Shown: positions 21,402 to 31,351 of the stretch, piece after piece
Position numbering within the stretch: the stretch's first letter is position 1
How the letters are laid out: each line of letters opens with the position of its first letter
Source: Diphasiastrum complanatum
Lineage: Eukaryota > Streptophyta > Lycopodiopsida > Lycopodiales > Lycopodiaceae
DNA: 64,000 bases
Direction: 5' to 3'
NCBI GenBank assembly: GCA_029204225.1
Contig: CM055097.1
Location: forward strand, 73,583,552 to 73,647,551
Notes under the pieces: generated by a model
Databases searched by the model: none
Seen by the model: only the letters and a program-made list of their open reading frames with translations
What the model was told of the DNA's origin: nothing
Translations under genes and position numbers: made by a program

Positions 21402-23021
21402 AATGGAAGGTTCAATCTCAGAGATCTACTTGATCAACAAACTCAACAGAGATGACTTCCACATGTGGAAGTTTAAGATGAGGATGATCTTGATCGAGAA
21501 GGAGCTTTGGGGATAGGTAAATAGTTCGATAGCCAAACCGACAGAACCCGAACAACTTCCAACTTGGGAAGCAAAGGATGGCAAGGTTCTTGCCATTGTA
21601 TCTTTGAACCTTAAAGATACTCAAATCGATCATGTATCCAACTGTACGACCTCCAAAGAAGCGTGGGATACACTTACAAGCATCTACGAGACCTTAGATG
21701 TTTCCACTTGTCTCTTCTTGAGGAAGAAGGTACTGACACTCAAAATGAGTGAAGGCACCTCAATCAACGACCACCTGAATGAGTTCAAATAGTTGCTAAA
21801 CCAACTGGCTACAATAGGATTGCCTATCTTAGAATAAGACTCTACCATGTCTCTTCTTGACAATCTTCCATCCTCCTATGACAATCTAGTATTGCTTCTT
21901 AGCAATACTCTTGCGCTGTCTCTCCAAAAATTGACAACAAGTCTGTTGTAGGAAGAAGTTAGGAGGAAAAGCTTGTCTACGACAATGAGTACCAAATCCA
22001 TGGCACTCTACTCAAACAAGTAGCAGTCCAAAAAGAAGAAAGGCTTCAAGGATAAAAAGACAAAGGTAGAACAGCCATCAGCATCGCAACCACAATAGTA
22101 GCACATTCAATCATCGTCCAAGACTAAGCTATTATGTAGATACTGCAAAAAAACCAACCATGATATCAAAGACGTCGTATCCTCAAGCACAATGAAGCGA
22201 GATGTAGCAGCAACAAGAAGGCAACTCTGACACAGTCAGAGGTTTGCAAGATGATGATAAAGCACTGATGCTACAAGATCAACCCAGTAGAGATGCCCAT
22301 CAATGGTATCTCGATTCAGGTGCCTCTCAGCATATGACGTCATGGAAAGACGTCTTCTCTACACTCACAACTACAGAATCAAAGTACATCTTCTTTGGTA
22401 TCTCTAGTTCACATCAAGTCAAAGGCCAAGGCACTATTCGACTACAATTCTCTGATGGCATCACTAGGCAGCTTAATGGTGTACTTTATGTACTCAAGTT
22501 AACCAAGAACCTATTGTCTATTAGCAAGATCACAGATCAAGGCTATAGAGCTTTGTTCACTGCCAACTGATGTACTATTTTAGATGAAAATTCAAAAGAA
22601 ATCCTCTCTACTTACAGAGAAGGAAATTTGTATATACCGAGTCACGATTTTTCACTTTCTGTGAGCTGTTCAAATGCTAATTTATGACATCAAAGATTAG
22701 GTCATCTAAACATGTGTTCAATCTTGTATATGCATCATAACAAAATAGTCAAGGACATGAATATAAACGCTGTAACTACAGCTAATCAGTCAGTCTGTGA
22801 AAGTTGCTTACTAGGAAAACAACCTAGAACTAGATTTCCAAGAGGACAAGCCAAAAGGGTGAAGTCCATTTTATCACTGATACACAGTGACTTATGTGGT
22901 CCTATGAGCATACCTTCATTAGGACAAGCTCTATATTTTATTACATTCATTGATGACTACTCTCGATTTACCAGAGTCATGTTCATAAAGAACAAGTCAG
23001 AAGCGTTCAATTGCTTCAAAG
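21402..23021 (+). pseudogene. Element I gag-protease-integrase
   Basis: Gag starts MEGSISEIYLINKLNRDDFH, with copia core motifs KEAWDTLTSIYETLDVSTCL and LLDNLPSSYDNLV and a broken zinc knuckle (CRYCKKTNHD). Protease follows at 22244-22570 with WYLDSGASQHMT and VLKLTKNLLSISK. Integrase has RLGHLNM, CESCLLGKQPR, LIHSDLCGP and FITFIDDYSRFT. The copy has many stops, mostly TAG, several at positions where relatives have Gln (21790-21792, 21949-21951). J interrupts it just after KNKSEAFNCF. This is the oldest layer of the nest. Confidence 0.8.
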
Positions 23022-23793
23022 TGTCAAAAATGGTGAAATCTTGCAACTTTGCCGCAACGCAAAAGTCAACAAGCCTTGACTCGAAGGTCGAACGATTCAC
23101 GAAAGTCAGCGTGCTTCTAGGACAAACAAAAGACGAACGATTCGCGAAGCATTAAATTGCAAACATGCCTCCAAGACTGCAAGAACTGCAAAGCGACGCA
23201 AAACAAAAAGACATGAAAGAAACAAAAGAGACGAAAGAAAACAAAAGAAATGAAGGAGAATCTTTCGCGCTGCCAGCTGGCAGCTCAACGGGCTTGGAGT
23301 CTTAGACTTCACGCCCAATTGAACGGGTAGCAATGACGGAGAGTAACTGATTAGTTGATTAGCATTAACTACCCTTGTAATTCTCTATTTAGCTATCTTG
23401 TAAACTCCACACAATGGAGATAGTAAATATATTTTCTAGGATCAAAACACACAGAGAATGTGTGCGAGTAGAGCAGATAAGAAAAAACTAGAAACAAACA
23501 AAAAAAAAAAAGTTGTGCATAAAAGTCTGCCAATGAGCAGAATACAAAAAAAGAGAGTAGAGCGTCAAGCCACCAACGAGCAAGACACTGACAATCTCGC
23601 TCTAAAAATCAAACTGATAATTGATTGCTCTATTTTTGTGCATCTCCTTGTCTTACGTTGTCTTGATTGCTAAAATGGAATCTGTTATGTGATGCGTAGT
23701 CGCGTGTATAGGTTCTTGTGAAGCTTCCGCACAAAAGAAAATTCAAAAGAAACAAAATCATTCGCGACAACAAAACAAATCAGTTTTGTGACA
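23022..23793 (+). repeat. 5' LTR of element J
   Basis: It starts TGTCAAAAATGG inside element I's integrase and ends TTTTGTGACA before the primer site TGGTATCACAAG (23794), 772 bp. It is rich in GAACGATTC-type short repeats near 23090-23160. It does not contain the CACACGTGTG dyad module. Confidence 0.75.
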
Positions 23794-23850
23794 TGGTATC
23801 ACAAGTTATCACTACCAATATCTAAGCGATGATTATCTAGACAACACAAT

Positions 23851-23971
23851 ATGGCTACAACGATCCAAACAAGAGTAGCAATCAGTCTTGATGGCGCAAA
23901 TTATAGGATATGGAAATTCAAGATCAAAACACTTTTGAAGGGCGAAAGCATCTGGTCGGTGGCTGAACTCT
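23851..23971 (+). pseudogene. Element J gag, N-terminal fragment
   Basis: The frame MATTIQTRVAISLDGANYRIWKFKIK... is a copia gag N-terminus with the conserved W-K-F/V-K motif. It stops after SVAEL at 23971 where element D's LTR starts and continues at 39286 with sequence in the same gene. It would be the start of the capsid polyprotein. This piece itself has no stop codon, and the 57-base leader from the primer site makes ATG 23851 the clear start. Confidence 0.75.
23967..23971. other. Left target-site duplication of element D
   Basis: ACTCT directly precedes the D LTR and is repeated at 39281-39285. Confidence 0.8.
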
Positions 23972-24622
23972 TGTGAAGGATTTCAGATCATTCAAGATCC
24001 AATCCATGTCCTTGACCTTTGGTTACAATAAGGAGCAAACCAACAATCTTGCTAATGTAGAAAAATCAACATCTACATACAAAATGAGATGCAAACTCTA
24101 AGAGATACTAATCAAACATGAACCAAAACATAAAATATTTTGTTGTCTGTAAAATTACAGTATCCTACTGTATTTCACACGTGTGGAACCAAAAATAGCA
24201 ATAAATGAACATTCTACACACAAGATTGCAAGATAACACCAAGATAGTGCACCAATGAGTAGTAGAACCCAAAGAGGACCATGTATAATGATGAAATGAG
24301 AGAGAGAAGAGAGAATTTGTGTCTCTCCACGAGTTACATCCTTTTATAGAGTGTCCAAACCCTATTTGGCCACTTGGCTTTCCCTCCAAAATGTAAACCC
24401 TACTATTTTTGGGTCTCGATTCAATGTACCCAAAGTTCAAATTTGAATCTCTCTCAAACTCGACTACCAACTTTCCCACACTTTCAAAAAGTGTTTATTG
24501 AATATATTTTAAACTAATAGCTTCAAAAAGTTTATCTCTAAGTCTAAAATGAGTTTTGGCTTCATATTGACAATTTACCAAAATATGACTAAACTAGACT
24601 AAAATAGTTGAAATCTCTCACA
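23972..24622 (-). repeat. 3' LTR of element D
   Basis: It starts TGTGAGAGATTTC at 24622 after the purine tract (24623-24635) and ends ATCCTTCACA. It closely matches 38656-39280 and more distantly the E LTR (26485-27132). Confidence 0.85.
24156..24185 (-). promoter_or_regulatory. LTR dyad module (D, 3')
   Basis: The perfect dyad TACAGTATCCTACTGTA (24156-24172) is followed by CACACGTGTG (24176-24185). The arms differ from those of A, B and C but pair fully. Confidence 0.5.
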
Positions 24623-24771
24623 CTCCATCTTCAACTAGTTTTGGCATAGTTTTGACAATAGAACTTTGATCCAACTTTAGAATGATATCCATCCTAAGTA
24701 TAGATCTCCTTTCTAAGGTTCTAAAGTATCTTTCATAATTGATATAGAGAATAGTGTCCAAATTGGATGCT

Positions 24772-25470
24772 TCATACGTCAATTTTACACATCAAGATAT
24801 AACTAGAACATGAACCACCAAATAGAATGTGAATGAAATGATTCTTCCATGTTTCAAACTTTGAACTCTCTGCAAAATTACAGCAACCAAACCATAAATG
24901 TGAGTGATGACCATTTGCTTGCTTGTCTCCTCCAACTTTGTCCTTTCTTGAGATGTCTCCACCATAAAACTTCATGAATGAGCCTCCATCTCCATCTTGC
25001 CACAAGAAACAATAAAACCTTGATGACTTGCCCATGAATGAGTGACATAATGAACCTCCAATAGCTTCATTTCCATCAGCAAAACTAGCCAAGAATGCTA
25101 GTACCAACTCCAGCAATAAGATATTGCAAGACAATGTAGCTAGTTTGTCCATATCTTGACAATTTGCACACATCCACATGAAATAGCTCAACCATGAGAT
25201 AGAAGAAGTAAAGTAAACTTGAAAAAAACTTCTTTGATGCTCCTTTGACCTTACTTGACTCTTCAAACACCTGAAAAACAGATCCATCACATCTTTGCCA
25301 AATAACCTTCCTTTGATGCTCTTGACTAGCTCCAAATTGCCACATTTCCTTTTGTGTTGTTGAAGCCCTTTGAGACCAACCTCTTGATCTTCCTCTTGGC
25401 AATCAAAGTCATTGAAAAAACTTTGCTATCCAGATCCATTACTTCCTTTTCCAGTATGAAAACCATGAGA
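24772..25470 (-). pseudogene. D copy of the shared cargo ORF
   Basis: Two overlapping frames (25402-25085 and 25335-24772) together match the E cargo ORF. Recognisable shared blocks are FNDFD, LELVKSIKG, FHVDVCKLSRY, FADGNEAIGGSLCHS, FLWQD-DGGSFM and CSSYILMCKIDV. A TAG after SNGSG and one frameshift break it. I do not recognise the family, and it has no transposition motif. Trp, Cys and Phe are common and there is no obvious catalytic signature. It may be a captured host exon. Because both frames align well at the DNA level, coding in the present copy is uncertain. Confidence 0.4.
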
Positions 25471-25614
25471 ACCAATATCCACTTGCATAGCATCATCTAC
25501 ACAAGAATATTCTCCAAAACATGTGAGTAAAGCAAAGTGAGTCGCTTCCACTTGCTTGTCTTTCTCTTGATCATCAAAGATATCAAAGATATGAATATCT
25601 TCAAACCTGAACCT

Positions 25615-26172
25615 CTAGAAATACTGCCTCTCAAACATATGATCTAGATCCAACAATATCTCATCAATGCTTAATCTCGAATTCCCACAAAGGTTAGTGA
25701 AAACAATGTCACCAATGTCACCATCATAAATCAAAAGATAGATTCCAAACTTTCCATCCAACATGAAGTAGAATAGGTGAATATGAGTATCAAATCTAAT
25801 AAATCCATCCTTCTTGAGTCCATAGCAAACCTCTATAAGCTCACCAATGAGATCTCCCTTGCCTTGAAGAAATTGCCTCTCGATTTGCTCCATGCAGTCT
25901 TCTCCAACCAACCTTTTGCCATCTTGATCATGAGTGATCAATTCACAATCATAGAATCTTTTGAGTTGATGAAGAGATGTGAGATCCATGACTTGGATCT
26001 TCCCAAGAACCAATATTCCATTGCTCTTTCCTTCATAAGACTCCCTCTTAATGATTGCATCATAAGAAGTGGAAACCTCAAGGACATTAGAAGCCATGAA
26101 AAAAATGATTAGTACCTTCAACATAAGAATGATTGAAGCACTCTCTTTTTTCAAACAAGAACTTCTACTCAA
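25615..26172 (-). CDS. Cargo ORF with signal-peptide-like start
   Basis: A 185-codon ORF in D's cargo has a basic start (MSRSSCLKKE), then a hydrophobic stretch (IILMLKVLIIFFMASNVLEV) that looks like a signal peptide or membrane anchor. The body is mixed, with an HDQDGKRLVGEDCMEQIERQ segment and a C-terminal FYFMLDGKFGIYLLIYDGDI segment. I cannot name the family. It lies upstream of the cargo portion shared with E in the same orientation and has no equivalent in E. Element D is non-autonomous, so this is either captured host coding sequence or an accessory gene. No stop interrupts it. Confidence 0.35.
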   Translation of the reverse strand: MSRSSCLKKESASIILMLKVLIIFFMASNVLEVSTSYDAIIKRESYEGKSNGILVLGKIQVMDLTSLHQLKRFYDCELITHDQDGKRLVGEDCMEQIERQFLQGKGDLIGELIEVCYGLKKDGFIRFDTHIHLFYFMLDGKFGIYLLIYDGDIGDIVFTNLCGNSRLSIDEILLDLDHMFERQYF

Positions 26173-26207
26173 TGGTTTAGGAATGACTCATATGATAATG
26201 ATTCTTC

Positions 26208-26484
26208 CTAACTATCATTCACAATGACATCATTCAAAGTACATCCTACATTGAACTCTTCACATACTTCTCTTCTTCTTGACTTGTGACTATCTCCCTC
26301 ACCAAGTCTCTTGATAGAACCATTTGATCTACTCTCATGTGACTCTACTTTCTGGAAAAATGACTTTCTTGGACTCATCACAAAAGAATGTAGAAGAACC
26401 ACCTCCTTCATGCATGCACCTTGAAACATCTTTTTCCATATGATCAAAGAAATCATTAACAACAACCTTTTCCAAGGAAGAACC
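26208..26484 (-). other. Distal cargo sequence, fragmentary frames
   Basis: On the minus strand a frame reads SLEKVVVNDFFDHMEKDVSRC and EGGGSSTFFCDESKKVIFPE and then stops. It is polar and protein-like but unrecognised. It is cut at 26484 where E's LTR starts. Confidence 0.3.
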
Positions 26485-27132
26485 TGTGAAAGATTCAACT
26501 AGTTTCATCACATTTTGCAGTATTTCCATATTTGGCATATTGAGGCCAAAACTTGTTTTAGACTTAGAGGTTGACTTTTCAAAGTTCATTAGTCTAAATT
26601 TTATTTGAATAAACACTTTTTGAAAGTGTGGGAAAGATAGAATGCGAGTTTGAGTAGATTCAATTTGAATAAGTTGGGTACATTGAATCTAGACCCAAAA
26701 TTGGTAGGGATAGCATTTTGGTGGGAAAGCCAAGTGGCCAAATAGGGTTTGGACCTGCTATAAAAGGATGGAACTCGTGGAGAGAGTCATCTTCTCTCTT
26801 CTCTATCTCATTTCATGCTTATACATGGTTCTCTTGGGTTCTACTATCCATTGGTGCACTATCTTGGTGATTGCTTGCAATTCTATGTGTAGAATGATCT
26901 ATATTTGCTATTTTTGGATCCACATGTGTGAAATACAGTAGCTTGCTGGTTTTGTATGGACAGCAACAGTACATAATCATTTCATTCAATTTTGATCAAG
27001 TTCTATTAGTGTTTGCATCTCAAATTGTGTGTAGATGCTGATTTTTCTACATTGGTGAAATTGGTAGTGTATTTCTCTTTCTAACCAAAGATCATTCAAG
27101 TAGATTAGATCTTAAGGATCTGAAATCTTTCA
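26485..27132 (+). repeat. 5' LTR of element E
   Basis: It begins TGTGAAAGATTCAACTAG and ends AAATCTTTCA, 648 bp. It is related to the D LTRs but clearly more diverged. CACATGTGTG at 26921-26930 with TACAGTA after it is a decayed dyad module. Confidence 0.75.
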
Positions 27133-27134
27133 CA

Positions 27135-27147
27135 TGGTATCAGAACT
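27135..27147 (+). other. Primer-binding site of element E
   Basis: TGGTATCAGAACT lies two bases after the LTR and is a Met-tRNA site with changes at its 3' end. A leader of about 590 bp to the gag ATG follows and has no ORF of note. Confidence 0.75.
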
Positions 27148-27734
27148 TGTGTCTCAGGTTATGAAGGAGAAAATCAGATCTATCAATGATTTGGTGAAGA
27201 TATCAAGTCTAGAGCATGCTAGAGAGGATTCTACACCAAAATCGGATTTTTTGCTTTGTAGATTGGATCTTTTGTAGATCAAAAACACTAAATAGGTCAA
27301 TATACTTGTTCAATTCTGTTTTTTGAATTCACATGCTGGATTTGGCCGATTTTTGGATCATTGGTTCAGCATAAGTGGTGGCTTATAGATTGCATATCAA
27401 ATTTTCAGCATTTGCATGTAGATTTGGAATAGTCAATTTTTTGTGATTTTGTCAAAACCCTAATTTTAATTGATTCTCTAGATAGTGAGGTTGCTGGACC
27501 TCATTTGAGTGTGTTTCAATCTTAGGAAGTGGCAAAAGTCATTAGATTGAGGATAGATCATAGGTTGATCAAGATTCCATGATTCTATGTGTTGATTTGC
27601 TTGGATAAGTGCTAGAAGAGAATTTGTGAGATAGTTTCAAATCTTGGTGATTTCTTTTGAAAGCATTTGTTGTTGTTCAAAGGAGTGCTTTGTGCATTGA
27701 AGCAGGTTGAAAGAGAAGATCAGGTCATTGCTAC

Positions 27735-29240
27735 ATGGCAACCTCAATTGGAGTCATGTTGGAAGCCAATGATAGGCTTACCTCAAGTAACTATTCATTA
27801 TGGAAAGTGAGAATGGAGTCACTTCTTGAGATGAATGATTTTTTGGATATTGTTGTAGGTTTGGAGGAGAGACCAGCAACACAACAAGATCAATTGAGGT
27901 ATGACAAGAGGGCCAAGAAGGCTCTACACATGATAAAGATGAATGTTACCAATGAACTTCTCAAGGAAGTTGGTAAGTGCACATCATCTTTGGAAGCTTG
28001 GAATTCATTGAAGAAACTTTATGAATCCAAGTCTACTTCTAGAGTGTTGACTCTAATAAGGCAAATCTTTTCTTGTTTGCAAAAGAATGAAGAAAGTCCA
28101 AGTACTTTTGTTTTGAGAATGAAAGCATTGAATGATGAGTTAGCTTGCATAGATGAAAGCATTAAGGAAGGAGAACTTATTCAAGTGATTCTTAATGGCT
28201 TGTTGGATGCTCATGCTAACATTGTTCAAAGTATTGCTATTCAAAAAACTTTGACAAGTTTTATGGATCTTCAAGAGATCTTGATCAATGAGGAATATAG
28301 GCTTCAAGCAAGAGGTGGATCTACATCGACACTTCAAGAGGATGCTATGTTCACAAAGGGCAAATTCAAGGGCAAAACCAAAAGCAAAGAGGATAGATCA
28401 AAGCTCAAGTGCTTCTATTGTGGCATCAAAGGACACTTTGCAAGTGAGTGCTACAAGAAGAAGAGAGATCAAGGAGACAAGCAAGGTAATCTTACTCTTG
28501 ATGAGGATGGTTTGGATGTGCAAGATGCAAATGATTATGCTTTTGTGATGTCTTCATGTATGCTTGCTAATGATGAAGATCTAGATCCTTGGTGGATTGA
28601 TAGTGGAGCAAGTTCACACATGACCTTTCACAATGAGTACTTCACTTCTTTGTTGGCATATGGAGATGACAATAGGGTGATCTACACGGCCAATGATGGT
28701 GAGTGTGCAATCAAAGGGATTGGCACAATTCCTATTTCTCTCTCTACAAATAGGAATGTTCATTTGGAGGATGTCTTGTTTATTCCATCTATTACCAAGA
28801 ATTTGCTTAGTGTGAGTCAAATGCTAAGTAAGGGCCTCAAGGTAGAGTTTGATGGAGATGCTTGTTTGATCACAAGGAAGGATGTCTTGATTGGAAAAGG
28901 TAAAAGACAAGGGAAGTTGTTCAAACTTGATGCTTGTGTTATTGCTAACCAAGTTGGATGTGTTGCAAGGGAGCAAATTTCTATTCAAGAGGTTTGGCAC
29001 AAAAGGATGGGACACCTCAACTTCAAGTCATTGGAGGTAATGGCAAGGAAGAAGGTTGTGATTGGTCTTCCAAGTTTCTTAAGTAGTGACAAGCATGTTT
29101 GTGAGTCTTGTGCTTTGTCTAAGTCACATAGACTACCTTATACTAGATCTATTTCTAGATCTACAAAGCCTTTTCAACTTGTACATTCGGATATTCATGG
29201 ATTTACTATAATTAGCAATAGTGGAGCAAAGATTATGTAA
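27735..29240 (+). pseudogene. Element E gag, protease and integrase start
   Basis: A 501-codon frame begins MATSIGVMLEANDRLTSSNY, with the copia gag core (WKVRMESLLEM, AWNSLKKLYESKSTSRVL, VQSIAIQKTL). The zinc knuckle CFYCGIKGHFASEC is at residues 226-239. Protease WWIDSGASSHMTFH has its catalytic Asp at residue 289, and the integrase zinc part reads VWHKRMGHLNF, CESCALSKSHR. It ends at LVHSDIHGF...GAKIM, where one missing base before YVTFIDDFSRS throws the frame into a TAA. Gag and protease are otherwise intact, so this was probably recently functional. The start is set by the ATG used in related gags. Confidence 0.85.
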
Positions 29241-30150
29241 CATTCATTGATGATTTTAGTAGATCTATCTACTAAAGAGCAAGGATGAAGTGTATGATGT
29301 CTTTGTCAAGTTCAAGAATGCAAGGGAGAACCAATTCTCCACAAAGATCAAGTGCTTGAGAGGTGACAATGGTGGTGAGTACATATCTAACAAGTTCAAG
29401 GCCTTTTGTGATGAGCATGGGATCAAGAGGGAGTATACAACATCAAGGACCCCACAACAAAATGGAGTGGCTGAAAGGAAGAATAGAACTTTATGTGAAA
29501 GTGCTAAAGCTATGAGGTTAAGTGCTAATCTTGACAAACCATTTTTGGGATCAAGCTTTGTTGTGTGCCAATTTCTTGTGCAATAGGTGGTCGAGTGCTA
29601 TTTTGGATGGAAGGACACCTTTTGAGATGCTATTCAAGAGGAGGCCGAGAGTCAACTTTCTAAGAACCTTTGGATGCACATGCTATGTCAACATTACTCT
29701 TGATGATAGGACCAAGGAGGATCCATCTTCAAGAAGAGGTATTTTTGTTGGATATAGTGAGGTGAGTAAAGCCTACAAGGTTTACATTCCTTCTACTAAC
29801 AAAGTGATTGCTAGTAGAGATGTCATTTTTGATGAGGGAAACATTCCAAAGGTTTCTTCAAGCATGATTGATGGTAAAGTAGATGGATCTAACATTCTTG
29901 GTGTTGATGAGAAGGATCCTACTTTGGATGGTGGTGATGATGGACCTTCATCAAGTCAAAAGCCAAGGAGAACATCAAGAGAAAGACAAGTACCTTCAAG
30001 GCTCACATATGATCAAAAGGGTAAGCAAGTAGTTTCTGGAAATTATGTTGCTTTCCTAACCTCTTTGGATGATCCTACAAGTATAGATCAAGCAAGGAAA
30101 GAAGAGGAGTGGATCCAACCAATGGATCTTGAGTATCGATCTCTTATGAA
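29234..30150 (+). pseudogene. Element E integrase core and C-terminal part
   Basis: The sequence continues YVTFIDDFSRS in a shifted frame, then LRGDNGGEYIS and GVAERKNRTLCES (29290-29586) with the catalytic Asp and Glu visible. A second shift leads to the frame from 29522 with SAILDGRTPFEMLFKRRP, FGCTCYVN, GIFVGYSE and DVIFDEGN. At least three small frame changes disable the enzyme. The block ends in the usual Ser/Arg-rich linker (PRRTSRERQVPSRLTY) and the first RT residues EEEWIQPMDLEYRSLMKSGT, after which RT is replaced by cargo. Confidence 0.8.
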
Positions 30151-31351
30151 GAGTGGAACATCTTTTGGAGGATCTTCTTGTGTACATGGAGCTATGCAAG
30201 TGGATGGATGTTATCTTGCTGTAAAATCAAGTAATGGATCTGGAAAACAAATTTTGTTCAATGACTTTGATGGTCAAGTTGAAGATCAAGAGGGTGATCT
30301 CAAAGCACTTCAACTAGTCAAAAGGGAAGTTGGCAATTTGGAGCTAGTCAAGAGCATCAAAGGAGAGGTAATTGGCAAAGGTGTTATGGATCTATTTTTG
30401 CAGCATATTGAAGACCCAAGTAAGGTCAAAGGATCAGCAAGGAAGTTTTGTTCAAGTTTACTTTACTTGTTCTATCTCATGTTTGAGCAATTTCATGTGG
30501 ATGTGTGCAAATTGTCAAGATATGATAAAACTAGCTACATTGGTGAGCATTGTTTTGATGTTGGATTTGTACTAGCATTCTTGGATGATTTTGCTGATGG
30601 AAATGAGGCTATTGGAGGTTCATTATGTCACTCATCCATGGCTAAGTTCTCAAGTGTTGAGCTACTTGGTGCCAATACTTGGAGATTGTCAATTTTTGGT
30701 GAATTCATTGTCATTTTCTTGTGTCAAGTAGATCTTGAAGATGGACTAGTGCAAACTACTTGGTTTATGGAGTCATGTGGTGCTGGATTTGCATCATTAA
30801 TGTACTCACCTACTCATGGATTTCCAAGGTTTGATGGTTTCTTGTGGCAAGATGAAGATGGAGGCTCATTCATGGAGTATCATGGTGGATACAAGGCAAC
30901 AAAGGACAAAGGAGGAGGAGACATGCAAGCAAAAGTTGATCACTCACATTTATTGTTTGTTTGCTGTATTTTTCCAGAGAGTTCAGAGTTGGAAGCATGG
31001 TGGAATCATCTCACTTACATTCTATTTGATTCTTCATGTTCTAGTCACATTTTTACATGTAAAATTGATGTAAGAAATAGTGAAGCATCCCAAGTGGACA
31101 CTACTCTCTATATCAATTATGGTTGTTTCTATTTTGAGCATTACATGATCATTGAAAGAAGGTCTATTCTTAGGAAGAAGATCATTCTTATGATGGATCA
31201 AAGTTCTATTGTCAAAAACTATGCTAGGAGCAAGCATATTGAGATACAATATCATTTTGTGAGGGAGCGAGTCATTGCAAAGGAGGTGGAGCTTCAACAT
31301 GTGTCTTCAAGGGAATCTTTACTTTTTCCAAAAGAAGAAGGCTCACCTTGA
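29522..31351 (+). CDS. 609-codon fused frame: integrase end, cargo, RNase H tail
   Basis: One uninterrupted frame joins the integrase C-terminus and linker (residues 1-210), a non-retroviral cargo of about 350 residues (210-565) and the end of RNase H (YARSKHIEIQYHFVRERV, near 566-597). A few residues from antisense D sequence close it. The cargo has FNDFDGQVEDQEGD, FHVDVCKLSRY, FADGNEAIGGSLCHS, ESCGAGFASLMYS and FLWQDEDGGSFM. I do not recognise a domain. Its staying open over more than 1 kb, while the integrase core has frameshifts, is notable. It may still be chance. Confidence 0.45.
   Translation: MLILTNHFWDQALLCANFLCNRWSSAILDGRTPFEMLFKRRPRVNFLRTFGCTCYVNITLDDRTKEDPSSRRGIFVGYSEVSKAYKVYIPSTNKVIASRDVIFDEGNIPKVSSSMIDGKVDGSNILGVDEKDPTLDGGDDGPSSSQKPRRTSRERQVPSRLTYDQKGKQVVSGNYVAFLTSLDDPTSIDQARKEEEWIQPMDLEYRSLMKSGTSFGGSSCVHGAMQVDGCYLAVKSSNGSGKQILFNDFDGQVEDQEGDLKALQLVKREVGNLELVKSIKGEVIGKGVMDLFLQHIEDPSKVKGSARKFCSSLLYLFYLMFEQFHVDVCKLSRYDKTSYIGEHCFDVGFVLAFLDDFADGNEAIGGSLCHSSMAKFSSVELLGANTWRLSIFGEFIVIFLCQVDLEDGLVQTTWFMESCGAGFASLMYSPTHGFPRFDGFLWQDEDGGSFMEYHGGYKATKDKGGGDMQAKVDHSHLLFVCCIFPESSELEAWWNHLTYILFDSSCSSHIFTCKIDVRNSEASQVDTTLYINYGCFYFEHYMIIERRSILRKKIILMMDQSSIVKNYARSKHIEIQYHFVRERVIAKEVELQHVSSRESLLFPKEEGSP
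30155..31216 (+). other. Cargo block of element E
   Basis: Homology with D's cargo starts at ACATCTTTTGGAG in E and at the matching site in D. It runs to ATTGTCAAAAACTATGC, where E switches to RNase H and D switches to its purine tract and LTR. E keeps about 60 codons missing from D. Confidence 0.65.

Larger units (their letters stand above)
20659..23021 (+). mobile_element. Copia element I, cut by J
   Basis: A plus-strand copia with a probable LTR (about 20660-21274), a variant primer site at 21277, and gag, protease and integrase start. It ends abruptly inside integrase at 23021, where the J LTR begins. The part after J is not found in the window. Confidence 0.65.
24636..26484 (-). other. 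Cargo block of element D (non-retroviral)
   Basis: This 1.85-kb block fills the place of pol between gag and the purine tract. It has no integrase, RT or RNase H motif. Its 24636-25470 half is homologous to 30155-31216 in element E along nearly the whole length, including the run ending CKIDV. The D copy lacks about 60 codons that E has, removed without a frame change. The source is unknown. It looks like captured host sequence or an accessory gene spread among family members. Confidence 0.6.
26485..31320 (+). mobile_element. Copia element E, RT replaced by cargo, 3' truncated
   Basis: A plus-strand element with 5' LTR, primer site, long leader, gag-protease, integrase, then the same cargo found in D, and finally the last part of RNase H. 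RT is absent. It lacks the end of RNase H, purine tract and 3' LTR: at about 31320 it is joined tail to tail with D's gag. It looks like a chimera of an autonomous copia and a D-type cargo element. Confidence 0.75.

Noticed and set aside
23458-23673. 71-codon ORF in the J LTR
   Set aside because: Lys-rich frame within the LTR with poly-A; no copia LTR codes for protein and no support is seen.
24636-26484. Naming a host gene as the source of the D/E cargo
   Set aside because: No residue pattern I recognise; any name would be a guess without a database search.
26335-26616. 93-codon minus ORF spanning the E LTR start
   Set aside because: Its first third is translated from E's LTR, so the ORF as drawn is an insertion artefact; only the part beyond 26484 belongs to D.
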